Assembly (NCBI GenBank): GCA_946405485.1
Contig: CAMJHJ010000005.1
Coordinates: forward strand, 1-33,720
Origin: an uncultured Bacteroidales bacterium
GTDB taxonomy: Bacteria; Bacteroidota; Bacteroidia; Bacteroidales; UBA932
Reading direction: 5' to 3'
Length of the DNA: 33,720 bases
Shown here one piece after another: positions 14,735-23,000 of this stretch (position 1 is its first letter; every line of letters starts with the position of its first letter). The position numbers were made by a program, and so were the translations under genes. The notes beneath the pieces were generated by a model that was given only the letters and a program-made list of their open reading frames with translations, ran no database searches and was not told the origin of the DNA.

Positions 14735-16474
14735 ATGAAGAAAGGATTGATCATCGCGCTGGCCGGCCTGTTGGCCGTTACCGGTGCCACCGCACAAAAG
14801 AAGACGCAGCCGAGCTGGCTGAGCGATGCTGTGTTCTACCAGATTTATCCCTCCTCCTATCAGGACAGTGACGGAGACGGTTACGGCGACCTGAAAGGCA
14901 TCATGTCGCGCCTGGACTATATCCAGTCCATTGGCGTGACAGCCATCTGGCTCAATCCGGTCTATGTGTCCGGGTGGACGGATGGCGGCTACGATGTGAT
15001 TGATTTCTACCGGGTTGACAAGCGTTTTGGCACCAACTCCGACCTTGTTGAACTGATTCGTCAGGCCCACGCTCGGGGGATTAAGGTGGTGATGGATCTG
15101 GTGGCCGGACACTCCTCCGATCAGAACGAGTGGTTCCTCCAGTCGAAAGAAGCCCCGGATCTCCGCTATTCCGACTATTACATCTGGCCGAGCTTCAAAC
15201 CGGAGGACAATACGCCGGCGCCCAAGCCGGGGGAGGCCTTCGACTACGCTGCGCTCATGAACTCGAGTGCCGCGCTGATCCGCAAATTTGTCGCTTCCGA
15301 TGCGCCGCGCGGTCCCTTCTATATCAAAAACTTCTATGATACGCAGCCGGCCTTGAATTTCGGCTTTGCCAATCCTGATCCCGAACATCCCTGGGAGCAG
15401 GCGGTGGACGCTCCCGGGCCCATGGCCATGCGCCGTGAGATAAAAAATATCATCTCTTTTTGGATGGACAAAGGTGTCGATGGTTTCCGGGTGGATATGG
15501 CTGCGAGTTTGGTGAAGAATGATTTCGACAAGTCTGCCACCATCAGACTGTGGAAGGAGGATTTCACGAAATGGTTCGACGAAGCATACCCTGAGGGCGT
15601 GCTGATTGCTGAGTGGTTCAATCCGGCGCAGTCCGTGGCGGCGGCCAATTTCGATATAGACTTTTTCTGCCATGATGGACAGTACAACTATTCTTCGCTG
15701 TTCTTTTACAACCACCGTGGCTTTGGCGCCAATGCTGCTGCGGCGCCGTACTTTGACAAAGCCGGACAGGGCGAGTTGAAGACCTGGTTTGAACTTTATT
15801 CGTACCAGTACGATGCCGTCCATGGCCGGGGCTATGTGAGCATGCCGTCGGGCAACCACGACTTTAACCGAGTCTGTACGGAGGGACGTACGAATCCCGA
15901 AGAGCTAAAGGTCGCGATGACATTCTTCCTGACGATGCCGGGCGTCCCGTTTATCTTTTATGGCGACGAGATCGGCCTCAAGCAGAATCCGAACGCTCCG
16001 TCCACGGACGGTTCCGGTCCCCGCGCCGGGTGTCGCGTTCCTATGCTTTGGGACGGCACGGCTAATGGCGGTTTCTCCACGGCCCCCGTCGGGGAAATTT
16101 ACATCCCGCAGGATCCTGATCCGAACCGGATGACCGTAGAGAAGGCGGAAGCTGATCCGAATTCACTGCTCCATTATGTCCGTATGCTGCTTCGTCTGCG
16201 CAAGGACGTCAAGGCGCTTGGCGCCGATGCGACCTGGCGACTGGTGAGTAGCCTGGACCAGCCCTACCCGATGGTTTATGAACGCAGGCTTGGGGATGAG
16301 TGCTGCTATGTGGTGCTCAACCCGTCTGGTAAGCAGGTGAGCGTGACGCTCCCGCAGGCGGTCTCGCGCCCGGAAATCATCGGCGGCAGCTATAAGAAAT
16401 GCAGCTACAAGCAAACCCGGAAGGGAGATATCGTTACCCTCTCTCCGACATCGGCAGTTATCTTCAAGTTCTGA
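14735..16474 (+). CDS. Secreted GH13 alpha-glucosidase/amylase-family enzyme
   Basis: This 579-residue protein has a signal peptide (about 1-21) and a complete GH13 barrel. It starts at WLSDAVFYQIYPSSYQDSDG and carries nucleophile Asp254 in DGFRVDMA, acid/base Glu293 in LIAEWFNP and the stabilising Asp376 in SGNHDFN. Conserved region I reads DLVAGHSSDQNEWF, with Gly where most GH13 enzymes have Asn. A C-terminal beta domain follows (about 480-579). GH13 members cut alpha-glucosidic bonds; in a locus with GH32 and fructokinase, sucrose or a glucose-capped fructan end is a reasonable substrate, but amylase or isomaltase activity cannot be excluded. The stop codon overlaps the start of the GH32 gene by one base (TGATG), which points to translational coupling. 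Confidence 0.9.
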   Translation: MKKGLIIALAGLLAVTGATAQKKTQPSWLSDAVFYQIYPSSYQDSDGDGYGDLKGIMSRLDYIQSIGVTAIWLNPVYVSGWTDGGYDVIDFYRVDKRFGTNSDLVELIRQAHARGIKVVMDLVAGHSSDQNEWFLQSKEAPDLRYSDYYIWPSFKPEDNTPAPKPGEAFDYAALMNSSAALIRKFVASDAPRGPFYIKNFYDTQPALNFGFANPDPEHPWEQAVDAPGPMAMRREIKNIISFWMDKGVDGFRVDMAASLVKNDFDKSATIRLWKEDFTKWFDEAYPEGVLIAEWFNPAQSVAAANFDIDFFCHDGQYNYSSLFFYNHRGFGANAAAAPYFDKAGQGELKTWFELYSYQYDAVHGRGYVSMPSGNHDFNRVCTEGRTNPEELKVAMTFFLTMPGVPFIFYGDEIGLKQNPNAPSTDGSGPRAGCRVPMLWDGTANGGFSTAPVGEIYIPQDPDPNRMTVEKAEADPNSLLHYVRMLLRLRKDVKALGADATWRLVSSLDQPYPMVYERRLGDECCYVVLNPSGKQVSVTLPQAVSRPEIIGGSYKKCSYKQTRKGDIVTLSPTSAVIFKF

Positions 16475-18279
16475 TGAAAAAGTTATTGTCCATCTGTGCC
16501 GTTGCGCTCCTGTCCCTGTCCTGTGGGCAGGAGAAGGCCGGTCGCATCCTCCTCCTTCCGATCAGGGAGGCGAATGATGAGATTACGCTGACCATTGAAA
16601 AAAGCGGGGAGACGCTCTATGTAGCGGATATCCGCCTGGCTCGGGAAGGGGAGGAACCCGATTATTGTTTTCCCCTTGATCTGGGACATTTTGGTGCGTC
16701 GAAATGCGATGTATCTTTCCGAGGGATTGAGGCGGCTCAAGCCTGGGCGCTGATTCGGCTGTCTGACACTGCGCCTGAAATACCGGCGGAGCCATATCGG
16801 CCAGTCTATCATCACACGCCGCCTTATGGCTGGATGAATGATGCCAACGGCCTGTTTTATAAAAATGGAGTGTATCATCTTTATTATCAATATAATCCTT
16901 ATGCGTGCGTCTGGGGGAATATGCACTGGGGCCATTCGACCAGTACGGATCTTGTACACTGGGAACATCAGCCGGTTGCGCTTTACCGTGATGGATATGG
17001 TCACATTTTCTCCGGCAGTTCCGTGGTGGACTTCGACAATACGGCAGGTTTCGGAGCGGCCGCTGTGGTTTCGTTCTATACTTCTTACAACACAGAGCGG
17101 GAGTTCATCCAAACCCAGTGTCTTGCCTACAGCCTGGACGACGGGCAGACCTTCACCAAGTATGAGGGCAACCCCGTGCTGACCCCTTTTGACGGCATCA
17201 AGGATTTCCGGGACCCGAAGGTCTTTTGGTACGAGCCCGAGCGAAAGTGGATCATGATCGTATCGGCGGACAAGGAAATGCGTTTCTATAGCTCCCGGAA
17301 CCTCAAAGAATGGGATTACATGAGTGCCTGGGGAGAAGGGTACGGAGTGCAGCCGCGCCAGTTCGAGTGTCCGGATTTCTTCCAGCTGACAACGGCGGAA
17401 GGAGAAACGAAATGGGTGTTGATCGTCAACGTGAACCCCGGGTGTTTCTTCGGGGGCAGTGCGACACAGTATTTCGTCGGTGAATTCGACGGCACGTCCT
17501 TCACCTGTGACTCGCCGAAAGAAACAGTCAAATGGCTGGATTGGGGTAAGGACCATTATGCCACGGTTTGTTTTTCCAACACGGGCGATCGCGTGATCGC
17601 TGTGCCCTGGATGAGCAACTGGCAGTACGGCACCATTGTGCCGACCCGCTATTTCCGGAGTGCTAATGCCATTCCCCGGGAGTTGGGTCTCTTTAAACAG
17701 GGGAAGGAGTTCTATGTCAGTGCGCAACCGGTCGCAGAACTTGCCGGCCTTGAGAAGGGATCCCGGACTGTCGGCGAGATCGGCGTGAACCCGGACAAGA
17801 CGCAACGACTAGCCCTTTTTGACCGCACAGATGGTGCTTATGAACTGGAAATGACGCTGGACGTCCCGCCGGTGGGTCGTGCCGGTTTCCGGCTCACCAA
17901 TGCCGCCGGGGAGGTTGTGGATCTGTATTTCGATGCTGCGTTGCAGCGTTTCGTGACGGATCGCACGAAGAGCGGGGTCATCGGATTCGGTGAGCAAAGC
18001 ACGACCCACGAGATCGAGAACCACGACAGGCGCAAGACGAACGCCATGAACTATGTCAACGATTTTGCCCTGGCCACCTGGGCCCCGGTGAACGTTGCAG
18101 GCAAGCATACACTCAAGCTACTCTATGACTTGACATCGTTGGAGGTGTTTATCGACGGAGGCCAGGTGGCAATGACCAACCTGGTGTTCCCGAGCGAGCC
18201 TTACGATACGCTCGAGCTTTGGTCCGATCGGACCAAGTTCTTGGTCGAAGAGATTAATATAACTAAGTTGGCACTTTGA
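16474..18279 (+). CDS. GH32 fructan/sucrose hydrolase lipoprotein
   Basis: This 601-residue lipoprotein starts at the ATG overlapping the GH13 stop; the longer upstream frame lacks a signal. The signal ends in SLSC. Residues about 25-105 form an N-terminal beta domain, which I match to the DUF4980-type domain of Bacteroidota GH32 proteins. The five-bladed propeller shows nucleophile Asp123 in GWMNDANG, YQYNPYACVWGNMHWGH, Asp247 in FRDPKV and acid/base Glu298 in FECPDFF. A beta-sandwich domain fills the C-terminus (about 440-601). GH32 enzymes release fructose from sucrose, inulin or levan. The catalytic loop has Ala where the common motif is NDPNG. It is the only GH32 in the window, so exo- or endo-action and linkage (inulin, levan, sucrose) remain open. 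Confidence 0.93.
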   Translation: MKKLLSICAVALLSLSCGQEKAGRILLLPIREANDEITLTIEKSGETLYVADIRLAREGEEPDYCFPLDLGHFGASKCDVSFRGIEAAQAWALIRLSDTAPEIPAEPYRPVYHHTPPYGWMNDANGLFYKNGVYHLYYQYNPYACVWGNMHWGHSTSTDLVHWEHQPVALYRDGYGHIFSGSSVVDFDNTAGFGAAAVVSFYTSYNTEREFIQTQCLAYSLDDGQTFTKYEGNPVLTPFDGIKDFRDPKVFWYEPERKWIMIVSADKEMRFYSSRNLKEWDYMSAWGEGYGVQPRQFECPDFFQLTTAEGETKWVLIVNVNPGCFFGGSATQYFVGEFDGTSFTCDSPKETVKWLDWGKDHYATVCFSNTGDRVIAVPWMSNWQYGTIVPTRYFRSANAIPRELGLFKQGKEFYVSAQPVAELAGLEKGSRTVGEIGVNPDKTQRLALFDRTDGAYELEMTLDVPPVGRAGFRLTNAAGEVVDLYFDAALQRFVTDRTKSGVIGFGEQSTTHEIENHDRRKTNAMNYVNDFALATWAPVNVAGKHTLKLLYDLTSLEVFIDGGQVAMTNLVFPSEPYDTLELWSDRTKFLVEEINITKLAL

Positions 18280-18298
18280 TTCTTTCAACAAATCAATC

Positions 18299-19267
18299 AT
18301 GATGAAATACTCCAGAATACTGGCAATCGCCGCCGCGTTGTTGTTAATGGCTTCCTGCGGGGTGGACAAGACGGCCGGTACCGTTGGTGACGGTAATCCG
18401 GACAAGCCCCAAGTTTCAGCGGGCAAGCTTGACTTCTATCCGAATTTTGAATCAAAGTCCGGGCAGGTGACGCCGCGGAACGTGTATGTCTGGCTCCCGG
18501 CCGACTATGCCAAGCATAAGAAATATGCCGTCGTGTACATGAGCGACGGGCAGAATCTGTTCGATGCCGAGAAGATGTTCAACCACCAGGAATGGTGCGT
18601 CGATGAGGTTTTCGGCGAGCTGTTGGAGGCGGGCCGGATCCAGAACTGCATCGTGGTCGGCGTGGCCAACTCTTTCCGCACCCGGAGCCAGGAATACTTT
18701 CCCCAGGATGTATTCGAGCGCTATTCTCCCGCGTTGAAGGAATACGCGAAAAGCAAACGGATGGGGGAGGATGAACTGCTGGGCAACGATTATCTGAAAT
18801 TCCTGGTTGAGGAGCTGAAGCCCTTCATCGACGCGACCTATTCCACGCGCAAGGATCGGAATCACACGTTCCACATGGGATCCAGTATGGGGGGCCTGAT
18901 CTCCTCGTATGCCGTTGCCAAATATCCCAATGTGTTCGGCGGCGCGGGCTGTCTCTCGACGCATTCCGTCCTCTATATCACTAATTATGATGCGGAGCAG
19001 GATTTCATCGACCCGGCCAACCAGTGCTATGTCGACTATCTCCGGGAGACGCTCAAGCCCAACAGCTGCAAGCTGTACATGGACCGAGGCGACCAGACCC
19101 TCGACGCCCAGTATCCCAAGTATCAGGATCGCCTGGATGCGATGTTCCGGGAGGCCGGTTGGGATGACTCCCATTATGTCAGCCAGGTATTCCCGGGCCT
19201 GGCCCATGTCGAGGGCTCCTGGGCACAGCGCCTGGATGTCCCCGTACTTTTTCTCCTTGGTAAATAA
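18299..19267 (+). CDS. Esterase D-type alpha/beta hydrolase lipoprotein
   Basis: This 322-residue lipoprotein (lipobox MASCG) belongs to the putative esterase family that includes carbohydrate esterase 1 enzymes and enterochelin esterases. It shows NVYVWLPADY, YMSDGQNLFD, nucleophile Ser196 in HMGSSMGG, an acidic residue in the MDRGDQTLD region, and His in LAHVEGSW. CE1-type members remove acetyl or feruloyl groups from plant polysaccharides. It lies 19 bases after GH32 and 20 bases before another esterase gene. ATGs at 18299 and 18302 are both possible starts; the choice does not change the mature protein. The acyl group removed is unknown. Confidence 0.82.
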   Translation: MMKYSRILAIAAALLLMASCGVDKTAGTVGDGNPDKPQVSAGKLDFYPNFESKSGQVTPRNVYVWLPADYAKHKKYAVVYMSDGQNLFDAEKMFNHQEWCVDEVFGELLEAGRIQNCIVVGVANSFRTRSQEYFPQDVFERYSPALKEYAKSKRMGEDELLGNDYLKFLVEELKPFIDATYSTRKDRNHTFHMGSSMGGLISSYAVAKYPNVFGGAGCLSTHSVLYITNYDAEQDFIDPANQCYVDYLRETLKPNSCKLYMDRGDQTLDAQYPKYQDRLDAMFREAGWDDSHYVSQVFPGLAHVEGSWAQRLDVPVLFLLGK

Positions 19268-19287
19268 AAGCAATCAATAATGTGACT

Positions 19288-20331
19288 ATGAATAGAATGA
19301 TGATTCTCGGCACAATGCTTTTCTGGGCGTTGGCCATCCATGCGAACGCACAACCGCCACAGGCGGCGGAAATAGTTTCCAAAGCGGACCGTTCGACCGT
19401 GGAATTCGTCGTTCGCGACGGTAAGCCCATCCTGATGGATATCTATCAGTTCAAAGACCAGTCGGCGGAAAAACGCCCGGTCTTCATCTATTCCTTTGGC
19501 GGTGCCTGGGCCATGGGCTCCCGGATAGATGCCCTTTGCAATCCGCTTTATGACCACCTTTGTGAAAAAGGCTGGGTTTGCGTTGCCATCGACTACCGGC
19601 TGGGCTCCGCCCGCGGCCGGGACGGCAAGCCGCTTATCACCCCGCCGGAGGGGTACAATCCTTTCCAGTATTCCATCGATATCGGTGTGGAGGACATCTA
19701 TTCCGCTACCGCGTGGCTGATCCAGCACGCTGCCGAATTCAACATCGATCCTGAACGGATCGTTCTCAGCGGCAGCAGTGCCGGTGCCATCAACAGCATG
19801 AATGCCGAGTATTATCTGTGCACCGGCCATCCGCTGGCGAAAAACAATCTCCCCACCGGCTTCAACTATGCCGGAGTCGTCCCCATGGCAGGAGCCGTTT
19901 ATCTGACCGGGGAGAATGATACGGAGCTCAAATGGGACCGGAAACCCTGCCCCATGTGCTTCTTCCACGGCTCGGCTGACCCGACCGTGACCTTCGACAT
20001 GGAGCGCAATCCGAACCGTCACGGGTTCGGCCCCTTCTACGTCAGCCAGCAGCTCTATGCGATGGACGTCCCCTATATGCTCTACGAGTACTTCGGTGGC
20101 GACCACTGTATGGCGCTCCTCCCGCTGAAATGGTTCTGGAACGAGATTGATTCCTTCCTGGACCGCATCGTGCTGGGCGGCCAGGACCTGAAGGTCCACT
20201 CCGTCGAGCGCTCGTCCAAGCCTCGTACCGACGCGAACTGGCTCGACACTGTCCGCCCCGGTCAGTACCAGGCCGTGAACCGCATGCGCGCCCCCGGTGG
20301 CCGTCCCCAGGGTGCTCCGCAGCGGCAATAA
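19288..20331 (+). CDS. Secreted alpha/beta hydrolase (esterase/lipase, BD-FAE-like)
   Basis: The protein is 347 residues long with a cleavable signal (MNRMMILGTMLFWALAIHANAQ). A GTG six bases upstream is a less likely start. Motifs are an oxyanion-hole region FSFGGAWAMGSR, which replaces the classical HGGG, VCVAIDYRLGSARG, nucleophile Ser164 in LSGSSAGA, an acid in HGSADPTV and His in GGDHCMALLP. This pattern belongs to the hormone-sensitive-lipase/BD-FAE group of carboxyl esterases. The C-terminus is Pro/Gly/Arg-rich (PGGRPQGAPQRQ), similar in flavour to the linker of the double SGNH protein. It sits between two other esterases in the same orientation. The substrate is unknown. Confidence 0.8.
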   Translation: MNRMMILGTMLFWALAIHANAQPPQAAEIVSKADRSTVEFVVRDGKPILMDIYQFKDQSAEKRPVFIYSFGGAWAMGSRIDALCNPLYDHLCEKGWVCVAIDYRLGSARGRDGKPLITPPEGYNPFQYSIDIGVEDIYSATAWLIQHAAEFNIDPERIVLSGSSAGAINSMNAEYYLCTGHPLAKNNLPTGFNYAGVVPMAGAVYLTGENDTELKWDRKPCPMCFFHGSADPTVTFDMERNPNRHGFGPFYVSQQLYAMDVPYMLYEYFGGDHCMALLPLKWFWNEIDSFLDRIVLGGQDLKVHSVERSSKPRTDANWLDTVRPGQYQAVNRMRAPGGRPQGAPQRQ

Positions 20332-20373
20332 TCCGATAATACATTATAGAACAATACATTAACTGATATGCTG

Positions 20374-21864
20374 ATGAAAAAAACAATCTTTGCCGCTTGC
20401 CTGGCGGTGGCCCTGTGCGCTTGCAGTAACGACCCGATGGTCGTCAAGACTTGCGCCGGAAAAGTGCAGGGCGTTGAGGAGGAGGGTACGATGGCGTTCA
20501 AGGGTATTCCTTATGCCAGGATCGAACGTTTCATGCCCCCGCAGAAAGTGGAACCCTGGGACACGGTGATGGTGTGCGACCAGTATGGTCCGTATGCCAT
20601 GCAGACCGGCGGCTTCCCCGGGACGGTCATGTCTGAAGAGAATACCTGCACGCTCAATGTCTGGACCAAGGACACGAAAGCCCGGAAGCCCGTCATGCTG
20701 TGGGTCCACGGCGGCGGATACGCCACCGGCCATTCTTCCTGGAATCCAGGCTACGGCCTCGCGCAGAAAGATGTAGTGTTCGTCAGTCTCAACCATCGCC
20801 TGAATATCCTGGGCTATCTCGACCTCTCGTCCTTCGGCGAGAAATACAAATATTCCGGCAATGTCGGTGAACTCGACATTGTCGCTGCCCTGGAATGGAT
20901 TCGTGACAATATCAAGCGTTTCGGCGGCGATCCCGACAACGTGACGATCATGGGTCACTCCGGCGGTGGCGGAAAGGTGGGCTCCATCCTGTGCATGCCT
21001 TCCGCCAAGGGCCTGTTCCACAAGGCGATCATCTACAGCGGCGTCATCGTCGGCTCCAATACCACGGCCACTTCCAGCAAGCTGGGTGAAGCGGTCGTCC
21101 GGGAGCTGGGCATCGCGCCCGAAGAGATCGACAAGATCCAGTCCGTCTCTTATGACGAGCTGAATGCTGCAGGACGCCGCGCTACGGCTGGCCTTGTGGG
21201 CATCGCGGGCGGTTTCGCCCCGACCATGGATGGCGAAGTGATCGTCACGCAACCCTTCCGTCCCGCTTTCGCCGAGTTCTCCAAGGATATTCCTGTCATT
21301 ATCGGTACCACCCGCAATGAGTTTGGCGCCAACTATTATGGCAAGGAAGTGACGCTCGACGAGGCCAGGAAGATGCTCGCCCCGACCTTCGGTGAAGATA
21401 CGGATGCGTTCATCGAGGCTTACCGCGAAGCGTATCCGGACGGCTCGCTCCAGGATATGCTCTCGCTCGACCGCACGTTCCGCTTCAACAGCGTTATTTC
21501 CTGCCGCGGCATCAACGAGCAGGGCGGCGCTCCCGTATGGAACTACCTGTTCGATTGGCAGAAGCCCAGCGATCATTATTCCGCCCACGGTGACGAACTC
21601 CCGTTCTTCTTCAACACGATCGAAGCGGAAAAGCGCAAGGTCCCCGAAATCACCCCGGAGATTTCCCGGCTGCAGGAGATTATGAGCGACTACTGGGTAA
21701 ACTTCGCATACACGGGCAATCCCAATGGGGAAGGCCTGCCGACGTGGCACTCTTACACCGAGGCCAACGAGCCCTGCATCATCTTCGATACTCCCGAGGT
21801 CGTGGAGCGCGAAGCCTTCGACACCCGCCTGCAGGAGCTCATCTACAAGCATCAGAGAAGATAA
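20374..21864 (+). CDS. Carboxylesterase type B family lipoprotein
   Basis: This is a type B carboxylesterase of about 496 residues (start at MKKTIF; an ATG two codons upstream is also possible). The signal ends in a lipobox (CACS). Family landmarks are KGIPYARIERFMPPQK, NVWTKDTKARKPVMLWVHGG, DIVAALEWIRDNIKRFGGDP, the nucleophile Ser196 in GHSGGGGKV, an acid near TTRNEFG, and His in YSAHGDELPFF. The nucleophile elbow reads GHSGGG where most relatives have GESAGG. These enzymes hydrolyse carboxylic esters on small or bulky molecules, often aromatic or long-chain acyl groups. The gene lies 42 bases after the previous esterase and 14 before the next. The role as a sugar de-acylase is inferred from context. 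Confidence 0.85.
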   Translation: MKKTIFAACLAVALCACSNDPMVVKTCAGKVQGVEEEGTMAFKGIPYARIERFMPPQKVEPWDTVMVCDQYGPYAMQTGGFPGTVMSEENTCTLNVWTKDTKARKPVMLWVHGGGYATGHSSWNPGYGLAQKDVVFVSLNHRLNILGYLDLSSFGEKYKYSGNVGELDIVAALEWIRDNIKRFGGDPDNVTIMGHSGGGGKVGSILCMPSAKGLFHKAIIYSGVIVGSNTTATSSKLGEAVVRELGIAPEEIDKIQSVSYDELNAAGRRATAGLVGIAGGFAPTMDGEVIVTQPFRPAFAEFSKDIPVIIGTTRNEFGANYYGKEVTLDEARKMLAPTFGEDTDAFIEAYREAYPDGSLQDMLSLDRTFRFNSVISCRGINEQGGAPVWNYLFDWQKPSDHYSAHGDELPFFFNTIEAEKRKVPEITPEISRLQEIMSDYWVNFAYTGNPNGEGLPTWHSYTEANEPCIIFDTPEVVEREAFDTRLQELIYKHQRR

Positions 21865-21878
21865 GTATTTGAAAGTAA

Positions 21879-22823
21879 ATGGATATGAAAAAGTTAACCG
21901 TCATCTTGTTCGCACTCGGCCTGTGCGTGAATGTCTTCGCGCAGGCAGAAAAGATCCGCCTTTACGAAGGTAAGGCTCCCGGTTCTGAGAAATGGACACA
22001 GCAGGAATTCCTTTTTGAATACACGACACCCATGAATCCCGGGGAGGTGGGCGAATGCATTCTCAACGTCGTGGATCCTGAGTTATGGGCTTTCCTCCCG
22101 GCGAAGGGCACCGAGACGGGGGCCGCAGTCATTGTCTGTCCGGGTGGCGGGTTCACGGCCCTCTCCTGGCATCAGGAAGGACCCAATGTGGCCAAATGGC
22201 TGGCCGCTCACGGTATCGCGGCTTTTGTCCTGAAATACCGCATCGCCTACTCTGGAGCCGATTATGAGGAAGCGAAATATGTGGCCGATCATTCCTATGG
22301 GAACCAGGGCCGCGACGCGCGGATGCGGGAGTTGACTGAGAAGCATGCAAAGATAGCCGAAGAGCAGGGCTATGACCGGAAGATGGCTTGGGACGATGGG
22401 CGCGTTGCCATTTCCTATGTCAGAAAGCATGCGGACAAATACGGCATCAACCCCAACGCCATCGGCATCATCGGTTTCTCGGCGGGGGGCAACATCGTGT
22501 ATCATGTGGCGCTTGACCATGACGAGATGAGCCGCCCGAACTTTCTCGGGATGATTTATCCGGCCTGGTTCGAGGACCAGGTGCCTGACGATCCTATGCC
22601 GCTCTTCATTGCGGCGAGCACGGGCGAAGCCTCCTCCGCCAATGGCTTCGGCGACACGCCCGCGCTCTATAACGCCTGGAACAAGACGCGCCAGCCGCTG
22701 GAGGTCCATTCTTTCACCCGCGCTTTCCACGGTTTTGGTTATCGCGACAACGGTCAGTCCGTAAATATCTGGGCGACGCTGTTTTACAACTTCCTTGACA
22801 ACTGTGGTATGCTGAAGAAATAG
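21879..22823 (+). CDS. Secreted alpha/beta hydrolase, acetyl-xylan-esterase-like
   Basis: This 314-residue protein has a signal peptide (to about residue 22, ending VFAQ). It contains the HSL/BD-FAE-type oxyanion motif VCPGGGFTALSW, FVLKYRIAYSG, nucleophile Ser201 in IGFSAGGN, and His in RAFHGFGY. It resembles proteins often annotated as acetylxylan esterase or as the esterase module of xylanase B in gut Bacteroidota. It closes a run of four esterases and ends 19 bases before a very strong terminator. The ATG at 21879 and a second ATG two codons later are equivalent for the mature protein. The substrate is not determined by the sequence. Confidence 0.82.
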   Translation: MDMKKLTVILFALGLCVNVFAQAEKIRLYEGKAPGSEKWTQQEFLFEYTTPMNPGEVGECILNVVDPELWAFLPAKGTETGAAVIVCPGGGFTALSWHQEGPNVAKWLAAHGIAAFVLKYRIAYSGADYEEAKYVADHSYGNQGRDARMRELTEKHAKIAEEQGYDRKMAWDDGRVAISYVRKHADKYGINPNAIGIIGFSAGGNIVYHVALDHDEMSRPNFLGMIYPAWFEDQVPDDPMPLFIAASTGEASSANGFGDTPALYNAWNKTRQPLEVHSFTRAFHGFGYRDNGQSVNIWATLFYNFLDNCGMLKK

Positions 22824-22842
22824 GTACTATTTTTCCGTTTTT

Positions 22843-22892
22843 TGACAGAATCCTTCTACACGGGTATGTGTGGAAGGATTCTGTCATTTTTT
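22843..22892 (+). terminator. Strong hairpin terminator closing the esterase gene run
   Basis: A 19-bp stem (TGACAGAATCCTTCTACAC with its complement, one T-G wobble) and a 6-base loop is followed by TTTTTT. A T-run also precedes the stem, so it may be able to work for transcripts from either side, although the next minus-strand gene is far away. Confidence 0.9.
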
Positions 22893-22928
22893 GGTGGAAT
22901 CAGTCCGGACGCCGGAGAATGCATAAAC

Positions 22929-22936
22929 TAAATTTG
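22929..22936 (+). promoter_or_regulatory. -7 box (TAAATTTG) before the MFS-fructokinase-SusCD genes
   Basis: This is an exact TAnnTTTG match 64 bases before the ATG at 23001 and just after the strong terminator. It is the only good promoter candidate for the genes from 23001 onward, since all later gaps are short (at most about 45 bases). Confidence 0.55.
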
Positions 22937-23000
22937 TGATGCCGGCACTTCCCCGGAAAGCCGGCAAGAGGTAAACTAAAAATATTAACCCAATAGGCTC

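Noticed and set aside
22843..22892. Inverted repeat considered as an insertion-sequence end or attachment site
   Set aside because: The two arms are separated by only 6 bases and the second is followed by T6, which is a terminator structure; no transposase or integrase gene is present.
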